From NCBI RefSeq assembly GCF_019063845.1, contig NZ_CP077683.1:3836501-3900500 (forward strand): a stretch of 64,000 nucleotides of DNA, read 5' to 3'. This document shows, piece by piece, positions 1 through 10,821 of this stretch. Source of the DNA: Geomonas subterranea. Its GTDB lineage: Bacteria > Desulfobacterota > Desulfuromonadia > Geobacterales > Geobacteraceae. The notes beneath the pieces were generated by a model. That model ran no database searches. It had not been told where the DNA came from and saw nothing but the letters and a program-made list of their open reading frames with translations. A program made the position numbers and the translations under genes. The number at the start of each line of letters is the position of its first letter. Within the stretch, counting starts at the first letter, position 1.

Positions 1-2400
<2,400 letters not shown>

Positions 2401-2452
2401 TCAATTACTCAATTACCCCTCCCCCGGAGGGAGGAGCGTCACCAGCTAGGTA

Positions 2453-3550
2453 TCACTTCTCGATGATGCGGCCTTCTTTTATTCTGAAGGTCCTGTTGTC
2501 TTCCATATCCTCTATCGCCACGTTGGAGAGCGACGTGGTGGTGATGAAGACCTGCATCTCCCTTTTCTTCAGAAAATCCATCAGGTTCTGATTGCGCTCC
2601 CGGTCCAGTTCGCTGGTCATGTCATCCAGAAGGAGCACCGGCGGCGCCTCGAAGCACCTGGTGATGTACTCTATCTCCGCCATCTTGAGCGCCAGCACGA
2701 AGGACCTCTGCTGTCCCTGTGAGGCGAAGTGCCGTGCCGACCGTCCGTTCAGGCCGAAGTAGAGGTCGTCCCGGTGCGGCCCGATGGCCGTGGTCTGGCG
2801 CCTCTTCTCTTCCGCCGCGTGCGCCTTGATGGCATCGGCCAGTGCCGCCGCCGGATCTTCCGCGTAGGCCTGCGGGTCCACCCCGTGCAGCCGGTACTCG
2901 ATCTGCACCGTCTCGTCGTTGCCGGAAATCTCGCTGTAGAACCCCTGTAGCAGCTTCCCCATCTCGGCAAGATACGCCTTTCTTCTCTCTATCACCAGCT
3001 GGGCCGCCTGGATCAACTGGTCGGTCCAGACCTCGATCCCGCCTCCGTCACCCACCTTCAAGAGGGCGTTGCGGTTCTTGAGGATCTTCGAGTAGTCGTG
3101 GAAGGCGGCCAGGTAACTGAGGTCGCAGGTGAAAACCGCCCGGTCCAGGTACCGGCGCCGCAGGTCCGGTCCCCCGCGCACCATGGATATCTCTTCCGGC
3201 GTGAAGAGCACCACGTTCAAACTGCCGAAGAAGTCGTCCAGCCGCGTCGCGAGCTTGGCGTCTATCTTCGCCTTCTTCCCCTGCTTCTCCAGCAGGACCG
3301 CTATCTCCCTGCTGACCCGGTCCCGTTCCACGATCCCCTTGATCAGGGCGAACTCCGAGCCGAACGCGATCAGCTCGACGTTTTTCGCCTGCTTGAAGGA
3401 CTTCATCGTGGCGAGGAGGTAGATCGATTCCAGCAGGTTGGTCTTGCCCTGGCCGTTGTTGCCGTAAAAAACGTTGAACTTCTTGCCCGGAACAAGCTCG
3501 ATGTTCTGCAGGTTACGGAATGAAGCAAGTTTGAGTTTTATCAGTTTCAT
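2453..3550 (-). CDS. recF: DNA replication and repair protein RecF
   Basis: SMC-like ATPase that loads RecA at single-strand gaps with RecO and RecR. Protein of 365 aa from ATG at 3550 (MKLIKLKLASFRN). An open frame extends further upstream, but the N-terminal sequence LKLASFRNLQ is the normal RecF start and the upstream extension is read through repeat DNA. Walker A is GNNGQGKTNLLES, the ABC-type signature is SQGQQRSFVLALK, and Walker B is VLLLDDMTSELD. It lies between dnaN and gyrB, separated from dnaN by about 170 bp of palindromic repeat DNA. Confidence 0.95.
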   Translation of the reverse strand: MKLIKLKLASFRNLQNIELVPGKKFNVFYGNNGQGKTNLLESIYLLATMKSFKQAKNVELIAFGSEFALIKGIVERDRVSREIAVLLEKQGKKAKIDAKLATRLDDFFGSLNVVLFTPEEISMVRGGPDLRRRYLDRAVFTCDLSYLAAFHDYSKILKNRNALLKVGDGGGIEVWTDQLIQAAQLVIERRKAYLAEMGKLLQGFYSEISGNDETVQIEYRLHGVDPQAYAEDPAAALADAIKAHAAEEKRRQTTAIGPHRDDLYFGLNGRSARHFASQGQQRSFVLALKMAEIEYITRCFEAPPVLLLDDMTSELDRERNQNLMDFLKKREMQVFITTTSLSNVAIEDMEDNRTFRIKEGRIIEK

Positions 3551-3614
3551 TAGGGCCTTAACGACACAGGCTGCTACTTCACACCCCTCCGTGATCACAA
3601 CATGGACGCCACGT

Positions 3615-3721
3615 TGCAGCGCCCTCATCCGCCCCTTTGGGGCACCTTCTCCCGAAGGGAGAAGGGAAATGTACAAGCCCTCGCCCTCCGGGAGAGGGTG
3701 GCCGAAGGCCGGGTGAGGGTA
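3615..3721. repeat. GC-rich palindromic repeat between recF and dnaN
   Basis: A run of short inverted repeats: CCCCTTTGGGG, CTTCTCCCGAAGGGAGAAG, CCCTCGCCCTCCGGGAGAGGG and GGCCGAAGGCC. Similar CCCTC/GAGGG hairpins recur at about 13595-13848, 49860-49965, 53466-53580 and 58125-58155, so this is a dispersed intergenic element family. It sits inside an otherwise conserved dnaN-recF gene pair and could form a hairpin in the transcript. Confidence 0.6.
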
Positions 3722-3724
3722 GGT

Positions 3725-4843
3725 CTACAGCCTCATCGGCATGATGACCGCCAGGAACTCGTCGCCGTCGGCCGCCTTCATGATGACCGGGGAGAGCTCG
3801 TCCTTCAGTTTCAACTCCACCTCGCGCTGCTCCATCACCGAGAGCACGTCGATCAGGTACTTGGCGTTGAAGCGGGCCGAGATGCCGTTGCCATCGTAAT
3901 CGATCTCGATCTCCTCGCGTGCCTCGCCCAGTTCAGGGTTGGAGGAGGAGATGATCACCAGCTCCGGATTGACGTCGATCTTGACCCCCTTGAACTTCTC
4001 GGAGGAGAGGATGGACATCCTTTTCAGCGAGTGGAGGAACTTGTCGCGGTTGATCTGGACGATGCGGTCGTTGGCTACCGGGATGACCTTGGTGTAGTCC
4101 GGGAACTCGCCGTCGATGAGTCGCATCACCACCACGGTGTTCCCCTTCTTGATGACGGCGCTGTTGTCCATGAAGCCCAGCATGATCTCGCCGTCTTCTT
4201 CCTCCACCATCTTCTTCAACTCGAAGATACCCTTCCTCGGGAAGATGACCCCCTTGGAGAGCTCGGCGGTGATGTTGCCGTTGATCTCCTTTTGAGCGAC
4301 AGAGAGGCGGTGACCGTCGGTCGCCACCATCTTGAGGACGTTGGTGCCGTTCTCGTCGAACGCCTTGATGAAGATGCCGTTCAGGTTGTACTTGGTCTCG
4401 TCATAGCAGATGGCATAGGAGGTCTTCTCGATCATGTCTGCCAGGATCTCGTTCTTGAAGACCAGGAAGCTCTCCTCCTTCACCTTGGGGAAGTAGGGGA
4501 ACTCCTCGGAGGAGAGGCCAACGATGTTGAAGCGGGCCTTGCCGCAGGTGATCTCGACCCAGTCGTTGTCCTTGGTGGAGAAGAGAATCTCCTCGTCCGG
4601 CATCTCCTTGACGATCTCGTAGAGTTTCTTGGCCGAGACGGTGATCTTGCCTTCGCGAATCACGGTGGTCGGGTAGGAGCTCTTCATGCCGACCTCGAGA
4701 TCGGTCGCGGTGATGAAGAGCTGGTCGTTTTGTACCTCGAGCAGCGCGTTGGAGAGAATGGGCATGGTGTTGCGCTTTTCTACGATACCCTGGATTCTCT
4801 GGAGGGCTTTCATAAAAATCTCTTTGCTGATTCTGAATTCCAT
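3725..4843 (-). CDS. dnaN: DNA polymerase III beta subunit (sliding clamp)
   Basis: Ring-shaped processivity clamp of the replicative polymerase. Protein of 372 aa starting at ATG 4843 (MEFRISKEIFMKALQ), preceded by the ribosome-binding stretch CCGGAGAGAG; a longer upstream frame lacks a comparable site and is not homologous in appearance. The protein shows the three-fold clamp-domain layout, with YPTTVIREGKITV and ATDGHRLSVA in the middle and the usual C-terminal ending VIMPMRL. It is read from the dnaA-dnaN intergenic region that carries DnaA-box-like sequences. Confidence 0.97.
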   Translation of the reverse strand: MEFRISKEIFMKALQRIQGIVEKRNTMPILSNALLEVQNDQLFITATDLEVGMKSSYPTTVIREGKITVSAKKLYEIVKEMPDEEILFSTKDNDWVEITCGKARFNIVGLSSEEFPYFPKVKEESFLVFKNEILADMIEKTSYAICYDETKYNLNGIFIKAFDENGTNVLKMVATDGHRLSVAQKEINGNITAELSKGVIFPRKGIFELKKMVEEEDGEIMLGFMDNSAVIKKGNTVVVMRLIDGEFPDYTKVIPVANDRIVQINRDKFLHSLKRMSILSSEKFKGVKIDVNPELVIISSSNPELGEAREEIEIDYDGNGISARFNAKYLIDVLSVMEQREVELKLKDELSPVIMKAADGDEFLAVIMPMRL

Positions 4844-5061
4844 GTCGTCTCTCTCCGGTTCTGTTTTTATTATGTTTATCTTTAAAGATTGTAGTAGTAG
4901 ATAGTGTCCTGTTGATACTGTGGACAACCCTGCTTACCCTTTGAAACTGTTCCGCTTTTGGCTCGGGAAACCTGACGGGAAAATCCGCCTGGTTATCTTG
5001 GTTTATGCACAGCTTTTTTTGACAGGGCTTTCGGCAGGCTATTTCTCCACAGTTATCCCCA
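4844..5061. other. dnaN-dnaA intergenic region with DnaA-box-like 9-mers (candidate oriC part)
   Basis: 218 bp between dnaA and dnaN. DnaA-box-like 9-mers seen: TGTTGATAC at 4910-4918, TGTGGACAA at 4919-4927 (reverse of TTGTCCACA), TTATGCACA at 5003-5011 and TTATCCCCA at 5053-5061; an AT-rich stretch (TTTTTATTATGTTTATC) lies at 4865-4880. The position beside dnaA, with boxes plus an AT-rich segment, is the usual architecture of a bacterial origin. Which of the two flanks of dnaA is the unwinding region cannot be settled by eye. Confidence 0.6.
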
Positions 5062-6435
5062 CTATGTGAACAGCCTTTTCTTGATCTCTTCCACAGTCGC
5101 CTTCAGGTCCGCATCGGCTGCCAATTGCTTCTCTATCTTCTTCACCGAGTGGATGATGGTCGAGTGGTCCTTGCCACCGAATTTATCGCCGATTTCCGGG
5201 TACGACGCCTTGGTCAGCTCCCGGCATATATATATGGCGATCTGGCGCGGCACTACCAGGGTCTTGATGCGCTTGTCCGACTTGAGCTCGGAGACCTTGA
5301 TGCGGAAGTGGTCGGCCACCATCTTCTGGATCATCTCCACGCTGATGTCGCGGGTCTTCTCGACGATGATGTCCTTCATCACCTCGCGTGCCATGGAAAG
5401 GGTGATCTCTTTGCCGGTCAGGCTGGCGAAGGCCTCCAGGCGGATCAGCATTCCTTCCAACTCTCGGATGTTGCTGGTGGCACCCTCGGCCAGAAACAGC
5501 GCCACGTCGTCAGGGAGGTTCACCGCGTGCATGTCGGACTTCTTCTTGAGAATGGCCACCTTGGTTTCCACCCCCGGCGGCTGGATGTCCGCGATGAGGC
5601 CCCACTCGAAGCGCGATCTCAGGCGCTCTTCCAGGCCAGGGATGTCCTTCGGGAACTTGTCAGAGGTCACCACGATCTGCTTGTGGGACTCGTAGAGCGC
5701 GTTGAAGGTATGGAAGAACTCCTCCTGGGTCGCCTCTTTTCCCGCCATGAACTGTATGTCGTCGATGAGCAGCAGGTCCATCTTCCTGAACTTGTTACGG
5801 AACTCGTCCATCTTCTTGTAGCGGAGCGAGTTGATCATCTCGTTCATGAACTTCTCTGACGAGTAGTAGCAGATCTTCGCCTTGGGGTTCTTGGCCAGGA
5901 TCTGGTTGCCGATGGCGTTTACCAGGTGCGTCTTTCCCAAGCCGACACCGCCGTAGATGAAGAGCGGGTTGTAGTTGGAGGCAGGCTTGTTTGCGACAGC
6001 CTGGGAAGCTGCATAGGCGAACTGGTTGCTCGGGCCGGACACGAAGGATTCGAAGGTGTACTTGGGGTTTAGGTTGGGGACCAGTTCCGGCTTCTTGTCC
6101 TTCTCCTTTTCCTTTTCCTGCTCCTTCTCTTTTTCCTTCTCCTTAGCCTTGGCCTTCGGTTCCCTCTCCGCTTTGGGCTCGGAACTCTCCGGCTTTTGTT
6201 CGGCGACGTGAAACTCGATGTGGTAGTTCTTTGAGGTGATCGCGGAGAGTACTTCCTTGATCATAGAGAGGTACTTGTCAGTGACCCATTTCTGAAAGAA
6301 CGAGCTCGGCACTTCGAGGACTACGGTATCGGCGGTTGCACCCAAGAACTTCAACGGCTCTATCCAGGTCGTGTAAGTCTGCTCGGTTAATACCTGTTTA
6401 AGATTTGTCTGGGCTTCCAGCCAAATATTTTCCAT
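5062..6435 (-). CDS. dnaA: Chromosomal replication initiator protein DnaA
   Basis: Origin-binding AAA+ initiator, 457 aa from ATG 6435 ([14 protein letters not shown]). A GTG seven codons upstream would add MKKRPLS but has no ribosome-binding site, whereas the ATG has AAAAAAGG about nine bases upstream. Domain I is at residues 1-80. Domain II is a strikingly charged low-complexity linker of KE repeats at about residues 95-120. The AAA+ domain carries Walker [10 protein letters not shown] and Walker [10 protein letters not shown]. The C-terminal DNA-binding helix-turn-helix contains the family signature [10 protein letters not shown]. Flanked on both sides by DnaA-box-like 9-mers, consistent with autoregulation and origin function. 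Confidence 0.97.
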   Translation of the reverse strand: MENIWLEAQTNLKQVLTEQTYTTWIEPLKFLGATADTVVLEVPSSFFQKWVTDKYLSMIKEVLSAITSKNYHIEFHVAEQKPESSEPKAEREPKAKAKEKEKEKEQEKEKEKDKKPELVPNLNPKYTFESFVSGPSNQFAYAASQAVANKPASNYNPLFIYGGVGLGKTHLVNAIGNQILAKNPKAKICYYSSEKFMNEMINSLRYKKMDEFRNKFRKMDLLLIDDIQFMAGKEATQEEFFHTFNALYESHKQIVVTSDKFPKDIPGLEERLRSRFEWGLIADIQPPGVETKVAILKKKSDMHAVNLPDDVALFLAEGATSNIRELEGMLIRLEAFASLTGKEITLSMAREVMKDIIVEKTRDISVEMIQKMVADHFRIKVSELKSDKRIKTLVVPRQIAIYICRELTKASYPEIGDKFGGKDHSTIIHSVKKIEKQLAADADLKATVEEIKKRLFT

Positions 6436-6706
6436 GGAGAGAGGCCTTTTTTTCACTGTTTTTAAACAGCTTTATCAACAACTGTTGATAATAGATAAGT
6501 TACACAATTTCAGTTATTTACTGGATTTTGAACAGAATAAGCCTATGTTAAGATTTGCGGCCTGTCACACTACCATGTCAGCCCCTTTTTTTGCAAGGCA
6601 AAACTTGGCTTTAAAGAAACACCTTGACAAGAATTGGCGTTTATGTTTAAGTTCGACACTTGCCTTTAAAAGCATTGTAACCCTAAGACTTAAGGAGCAG
6701 ATAAAG
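6436..6706. other. dnaA-rpmH divergent intergenic region with inverted DnaA boxes
   Basis: 271 bp, AT-rich. TTATCAACA at 6472-6480 and its inverted copy TGTTGATAA at 6483-6491 form a near-continuous palindrome immediately upstream of dnaA. This fits a DnaA autoregulatory site or part of oriC. The rest carries promoter-like AT-rich DNA for the divergent dnaA and rpmH transcription units; a clear -35/-10 pair could not be chosen by eye. Confidence 0.6.
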
Positions 6707-6856
6707 ATGAAAAGAACTTACCAGCCCAGCAATACCTCCAGGAAAAGGACTCACGGCTTCCTCGTGCGCATGGCCACCAAAAACGGCCGTCTCGTTATCA
6801 AGAGGAGAAGGGCCAAAGGTCGCAAGCGTCTTTCCGTAGGCATTGCTACCAAGTAA
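6707..6856 (+). CDS. rpmH: 50S ribosomal protein L34
   Basis: Small basic ribosomal protein of 49 aa beginning [18 protein letters not shown], the near-invariant L34 start, and rich in Arg and Lys through to [12 protein letters not shown]. The ATG at 6707 is preceded by TAAGGAGCAG. It begins the rpmH-rnpA-yidD-yidC-mnmE unit that diverges from dnaA, as in most bacteria. Confidence 0.97.
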   Translation: MKRTYQPSNTSRKRTHGFLVRMATKNGRLVIKRRRAKGRKRLSVGIATK

Positions 6857-6864
6857 TATCCTTT

Positions 6865-7218
6865 TTGTCCTGCTCGGATTTTCCCAAGGCTGAACGCCTG
6901 CGCAGGCGCCCCGAATTCCTGCAGTTCAACGACGGCGCGTCGAAGATGCACACGCCGCACTTTCTGCTGCTTTGGAAGGTTAAAGACGGGTGCGCCACCA
7001 GGGTCGGGTTTACCGTAAGCAAGAAGGTAGGAAACGCCGTAGTCAGAAACAGCATCAAGAGAAGGTTGCGGGAGTTTTACAGGCAGAACAAGTCTCTTTT
7101 CATCTCGGCCGATTTCAACATCGTTGCCAAGAAAGGAGCTGACTTGCTTGACTTTCACCAGATCTCAACCGAGCTCGCAGCCGCCTTCGGGCGGCTGCGT
7201 AAAAAACATGGTAACTAG
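6865..7218 (+). CDS. rnpA: Ribonuclease P protein component
   Basis: Protein subunit of RNase P, which matures tRNA 5' ends together with the M1 RNA. About 117 aa; the most upstream in-frame start is a TTG at 6865, only 8 bp after the rpmH stop and without a clear ribosome-binding site, so the exact start is uncertain. The family features are RLRRRPEF near the N-terminus and the RNA-binding signature [15 protein letters not shown] (about residues 59-73). The 3' end overlaps yidD by 11 bp. Confidence 0.92.
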   Translation: MSCSDFPKAERLRRRPEFLQFNDGASKMHTPHFLLLWKVKDGCATRVGFTVSKKVGNAVVRNSIKRRLREFYRQNKSLFISADFNIVAKKGADLLDFHQISTELAAAFGRLRKKHGN

Positions 7219-7420
7219 CACACTCAAAGGCCTGATCGTTCTCTACCAGAGATTCATCTCTCCGCTCAAGGCCCCGTCCTGCCGTTTTTACCCTACCTGT
7301 TCGCACTACTCCTTACAAGCATTGGAAAAATACGGTCCTGTAAAAGGGCTGTTGTTGACGGCTGCGCGCATACTCAAGTGTCATCCGTTTCACCCGGGCG
7401 GTTACGATCCGGTCAAATAG
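7208..7420 (+). CDS. yidD: Membrane protein insertion efficiency factor YidD
   Basis: Small protein of 70 aa from ATG 7208 ([18 protein letters not shown]). It carries the family core [16 protein letters not shown] with the conserved cysteines, followed by [12 protein letters not shown]. It is thought to assist YidC-dependent insertion at the inner membrane. The start overlaps the end of rnpA by 11 bp, and yidC follows after 18 bp, the standard rnpA-yidD-yidC arrangement. Confidence 0.94.
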   Translation: MVTSTLKGLIVLYQRFISPLKAPSCRFYPTCSHYSLQALEKYGPVKGLLLTAARILKCHPFHPGGYDPVK

Positions 7421-7438
7421 TCTGTCCAGGAGAATGTA

Positions 7439-9046
7439 ATGGAAAAACGTACTATCATAGCGATACTGCTCTCCATCGGGGTTCTGTACGCTTATTCTTT
7501 TATCTTTCCCCCCGCAAAGCCGGTTCCGCCCGCAGGTAACGCCAAGCAGGGTGCGGTGAGTTCCGCCACGGTAGCCGCTGCACCGCAGGCCGCCCCTGCC
7601 GGGGCTGCTGCTGCTCCCATCGCCGTGCCGGCACTACCCGCCGGGGCTGCCCGCGACATAACCGTCGATACCGATCTGTACAGTGCCGTCTTCTCGACCC
7701 AGGGTGCCGGCCTGAAAAAGTTCGTGCTGAAGAAGTACAAGGATGTGGCAGGATCGAAAGGGCAGGACATCGTCCTTGTCAACGAGACCGCTGCCAGCAG
7801 GTTCAACCTGCTCAGCGATTCCCGCGAACTTGGTCTCAACCCGACCGCCCTCTACAACGTCAGTGGCAGTGACCTGAAGCTTACCGGCGCCAACAAGGGG
7901 ACCCTCGAGTTCACCACGACCACCCCGCAGGGGGTCGTGTTCAAGAAGAGTTACACCTTCTCCGGCGACGCCTATCGCATCGGGCTCACCGAGCAGGTGC
8001 AGAATGCCGGTTCCGCACAGGTTGCCGCACCGGTGCACCTGCTACAGACCTCCCGCGTGATCGACCAGAAGGCGGGCGGCGGCCGTTACGAGGTGTACGG
8101 CCCCTCGACCCTCACCGACAACGCCGTCAAGAGCGAGAAGCTCGACAGCCTGCTGAAGACTCCGGTGCAGTTCGACAAGAACATCGTCTGGTCGGCCTTT
8201 GCCGACAAGTACTTCATGGAGAGCGTCATCGCCGAGAAGGGGAGCATTGCTCAGGTGCGCCTGTCCCGTCCGTCCGCCGACGCCAACCTGAGGGACATCG
8301 TTTCCCCGACCGTCACCGTGGCCCCCGGCCAGAGCGCGGCCGTCAGCTACGCCCTGTACTACGGGCCGAAAGATCTCGACATCCTCAAGGCGCAGGGGAG
8401 CAGGCTGGAAGAGGTCATCGATTATGGCTGGTTTGCCGCCATTGCGAAACCTCTGGTGGTCTTCCTGAAGTTCCTCTACAAGTACACCGGCAACTACGGC
8501 ATCGCCATCATCATCATCACCTGCATCCTGAAGCTGGTGTTCTTCCCGCTCACTCACAAGAGCTACAAGTCCATGAAGGACATGCAGAAGCTGCAGCCGA
8601 AGATGAACGAGCTGAAGGAGAAGTACAAGAACGACCGCGACGCCATGAACCGCGCCGTGATGGAACTGTACAAGACCCACAAGGTCAACCCGCTGGGCGG
8701 CTGCCTGCCGATGCTGGTCCAGATCCCGGTGTTCTTCGGTCTGTACCGCGCCCTCATGTACTCCATCGAACTCAGGCACGCTCCTTTCTATCTCTGGATC
8801 ACCGACCTTTCTGCCAAGGACCCGTACTACGTGACCCCGCTCATCATGGGCGCCACCATGTTCATCCAGCAGAAGATGACCCCGACCAACATGGACCCGG
8901 TTCAGGCCAAGATGATGCTGATGCTCCCGGTGGTCTTCACGTTCATGTTCCTGAACTTCCCGTCCGGCCTGGTTATCTACTGGCTGGTCAACAACGTGCT
9001 GACCATCGCGCAGCAGATGTACATCAACAAGTCGGTCGCCGACTGA
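7439..9046 (+). CDS. yidC: Membrane protein insertase YidC
   Basis: Inner-membrane insertase/chaperone of 535 aa. An N-terminal transmembrane helix (about residues 6-24, IIAILLSIGVLYAYSF) is followed by an Ala/Pro-rich linker and a large periplasmic domain to about residue 330. The conserved five-helix core at the C-terminus includes PLTHKSYKSMKDMQKLQPK and NPLGGCLPMLVQIPVF. This is the long Gram-negative form. The ATG has AGGAGAATGTA just upstream. No jag/khpB gene lies between it and mnmE. Confidence 0.97.
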   Translation: MEKRTIIAILLSIGVLYAYSFIFPPAKPVPPAGNAKQGAVSSATVAAAPQAAPAGAAAAPIAVPALPAGAARDITVDTDLYSAVFSTQGAGLKKFVLKKYKDVAGSKGQDIVLVNETAASRFNLLSDSRELGLNPTALYNVSGSDLKLTGANKGTLEFTTTTPQGVVFKKSYTFSGDAYRIGLTEQVQNAGSAQVAAPVHLLQTSRVIDQKAGGGRYEVYGPSTLTDNAVKSEKLDSLLKTPVQFDKNIVWSAFADKYFMESVIAEKGSIAQVRLSRPSADANLRDIVSPTVTVAPGQSAAVSYALYYGPKDLDILKAQGSRLEEVIDYGWFAAIAKPLVVFLKFLYKYTGNYGIAIIIITCILKLVFFPLTHKSYKSMKDMQKLQPKMNELKEKYKNDRDAMNRAVMELYKTHKVNPLGGCLPMLVQIPVFFGLYRALMYSIELRHAPFYLWITDLSAKDPYYVTPLIMGATMFIQQKMTPTNMDPVQAKMMLMLPVVFTFMFLNFPSGLVIYWLVNNVLTIAQQMYINKSVAD

Positions 9047-9065
9047 CCGAAAGTGGAATAAAGCA

Positions 9066-10433
9066 ATGTATGTTCGCGACACAATCGCAGCAATCAGCAC
9101 AGCGGTAGGTGAGGGGGGAATCGGGATCGTAAGGATCTCCGGCCCTGCCTCTCTGCCGATAGCAAACAGCATCTTCAGAGCAAAGTCGAACGGTGGCCTA
9201 AAAAGCCACCGTTTTTCTTATGGCGAAGTGGTAAATCCTGGCAACGGCGATCTGATCGATGAGGCCATGGTGGTCTACATGAAGGGCCCCAACTCCTACA
9301 CCCGCGAGGACGTGGTGGAGATCCAATGCCATGGCGGCACCCTGGTGGTTTCGCGCATTCTGTCGCTGGTGCTGACTGAGGGGGCGCGGCTTGCAGAGCC
9401 GGGAGAATTTACCAAGCGCGCCTTCCTGAATGGGAGAATCGACCTGGTTCAGGCCGAGGCGGTCATGGATGTCATCTCCAGCCGCACCGACGCCTCGCTG
9501 GCCCTGGCTCAGCACCAGCGTGAAGGGCTTCTCTCCAGGCGGATTACCACCGTCAAGGAAGGGATCGTTTATGCCCTTGCCTACGTTGAAGCGCTCATTG
9601 ATTTCCCTGAGGACGATGTCGACGTGGCTGTCGAGACCGATGTCCTCGGCAAGGTAGCTCCCGCGCTGGCCGAATTGGATGCCCTTATAGAGGGGTTCGA
9701 TGAGGGTAGGGTGCTGCGGGATGGAGTATCGGTAGTCATTGCCGGCAAGCCCAACGTCGGCAAGTCGAGTCTCCTCAACACCCTGTTGAAGGAGAAACGG
9801 GCCATTGTGACCTCCGTCCCTGGCACCACGCGCGACCTGATCGAGGAAGTGGTCAACATCAACGGGCTGCCGGTGAAGCTTCTCGATACGGCAGGGATAC
9901 GTGAGTCTGAGGACCAGGTGGAGCAGGAGGGGGTCAGGCTGTCGCTGGACCGCATTCCCAAGGCTGACCTGGTGCTATTCGTGGTTGACGGTGCCAGCGA
10001 GTTCGGCCAGGATGATGCTGCGATCTTGCAGGCGATAGGCGACAAGAGTTACCTCGTTGTTCGGAACAAGGCCGACCTTCAGATAAATGCAGTGTTGCCT
10101 GCTGAGTGTACCGGCCCTGTGGTTGCCATTTCCACGTTGACGGGTGATGGAGTGCCTGAACTACGCGATGCCATCACCAACGCCTTCATGCACGGACACG
10201 CCATCGACGGCCGGGAGTTTGTAGCAGTCTCCAAGGCGCGGCACCGCGACGCCCTGCTTAAGGCGCGTACCTCTTTGCAGTCATTCGTTACCAATCTTGA
10301 AGCGGGGGTGAACCTGGAGTTGTTACCGGTGGACCTGCGGGACGCACTGGATGCCGTGGGCGAGGTGACCGGCGAGACCACTGCCGACGATGTGCTCGAC
10401 AGGATCTTCTCCAGCTTCTGCATTGGCAAGTAG
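9066..10433 (+). CDS. mnmE: tRNA modification GTPase MnmE
   Basis: Potassium-activated GTPase that with MnmG forms the 5-(carboxymethyl)aminomethyl group on wobble uridine 34 of certain tRNAs. 455 aa, the usual length. The N-terminal tetrahydrofolate-binding domain starts MYVRDTIAAISTAVGEGGIGIVRISG. The inserted G domain shows G1 GKPNVGKSSLLN (about residue 228), G2/G3 region GTTRDLIEE and DTAG, and G4 NKAD. The C-terminal CIGK motif is intact. It is 19 bp downstream of yidC. Confidence 0.97.
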   Translation: MYVRDTIAAISTAVGEGGIGIVRISGPASLPIANSIFRAKSNGGLKSHRFSYGEVVNPGNGDLIDEAMVVYMKGPNSYTREDVVEIQCHGGTLVVSRILSLVLTEGARLAEPGEFTKRAFLNGRIDLVQAEAVMDVISSRTDASLALAQHQREGLLSRRITTVKEGIVYALAYVEALIDFPEDDVDVAVETDVLGKVAPALAELDALIEGFDEGRVLRDGVSVVIAGKPNVGKSSLLNTLLKEKRAIVTSVPGTTRDLIEEVVNINGLPVKLLDTAGIRESEDQVEQEGVRLSLDRIPKADLVLFVVDGASEFGQDDAAILQAIGDKSYLVVRNKADLQINAVLPAECTGPVVAISTLTGDGVPELRDAITNAFMHGHAIDGREFVAVSKARHRDALLKARTSLQSFVTNLEAGVNLELLPVDLRDALDAVGEVTGETTADDVLDRIFSSFCIGK

Positions 10434-10458
10434 CACGGGGTAGTGCGGCTGGTGTTCC

Positions 10459-10474
10459 TGTTTCACGTGAAACA
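10459..10474. promoter_or_regulatory. parS site (exact TGTTTCACGTGAAACA)
   Basis: The 16-bp palindrome TGTTTCACGTGAAACA is identical to the widely conserved bacterial parS consensus bound by ParB/Spo0J. It is located about 4 kb from dnaA, the typical origin-proximal position, in the gap between mnmE and mnmG. A second, slightly different copy lies 243 bp away at 10717. Confidence 0.92.
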
Positions 10475-10528
10475 ATTGCCCGTTTCGATGTGATAGTAAA
10501 GGTTTACCTTGTCTTTCGCATCCGACCT

Positions 10529-10635
10529 GTAGGGGCGAATAACTATTCGCCCAGCCCCCGCCGGCCGAACCCGTACCGCAGGTCATCGATTACGCAGGTG
10601 GCTTAAAGGCGGGCGAATGATTATTCGCCCCTACA
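10529..10635. repeat. Paired GGGCGAAT...ATTCGCCC palindromic elements (REP/BIME-like)
   Basis: Two imperfect palindromes, GGGGCGAATAACTATTCGCCC (10532-10552) and GGGCGAATGATTATTCGCCCC (10611-10631), bracketed by TGTAG and CTACA so that the whole unit is itself an inverted repeat. Related copies occur at 15049-15131 (also a pair) and singly at 53407-53431. The structure is that of a dispersed bacterial interspersed mosaic element. Confidence 0.75.
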
Positions 10636-10716
10636 GTGGGTTGCCCCTAAAAGGTGTGGTTTGATTTATCTGGTGGTTTTTGTGTAACATGCTGAACCTG
10701 CGCCTCTTTTGCACGA

Positions 10717-10732
10717 TGTTCCACGTGGAACA
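10717..10732. promoter_or_regulatory. Second parS-like site (TGTTCCACGTGGAACA)
   Basis: A perfect 16-bp palindrome, TGTTCCACGTGGAACA, differing from the parS consensus by a symmetric pair of substitutions (T to C and A to G). Such variants are known in natural parS sets. Together with the exact site at 10459 it makes a two-site cluster upstream of mnmG. Confidence 0.8.
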
Positions 10733-10821
10733 CAACTGGGGAGGTCGCCCGAGAGGTACGGTGCTTGATTCGCCCCTGCCTCCCGGGCCAAATACAGCTT
10801 CTGATACAAACGGAGTACGGC

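Noticed and set aside
3551-3676. N-terminal extension of RecF
   Set aside because: The extension is read through palindromic repeat DNA, and the family start MKLIKLKLASFRN is at 3550.
9047-9065. jag/khpB gene between yidC and mnmE
   Set aside because: Only 19 bp separate the two genes; there is no room for it, so the gene is absent here.
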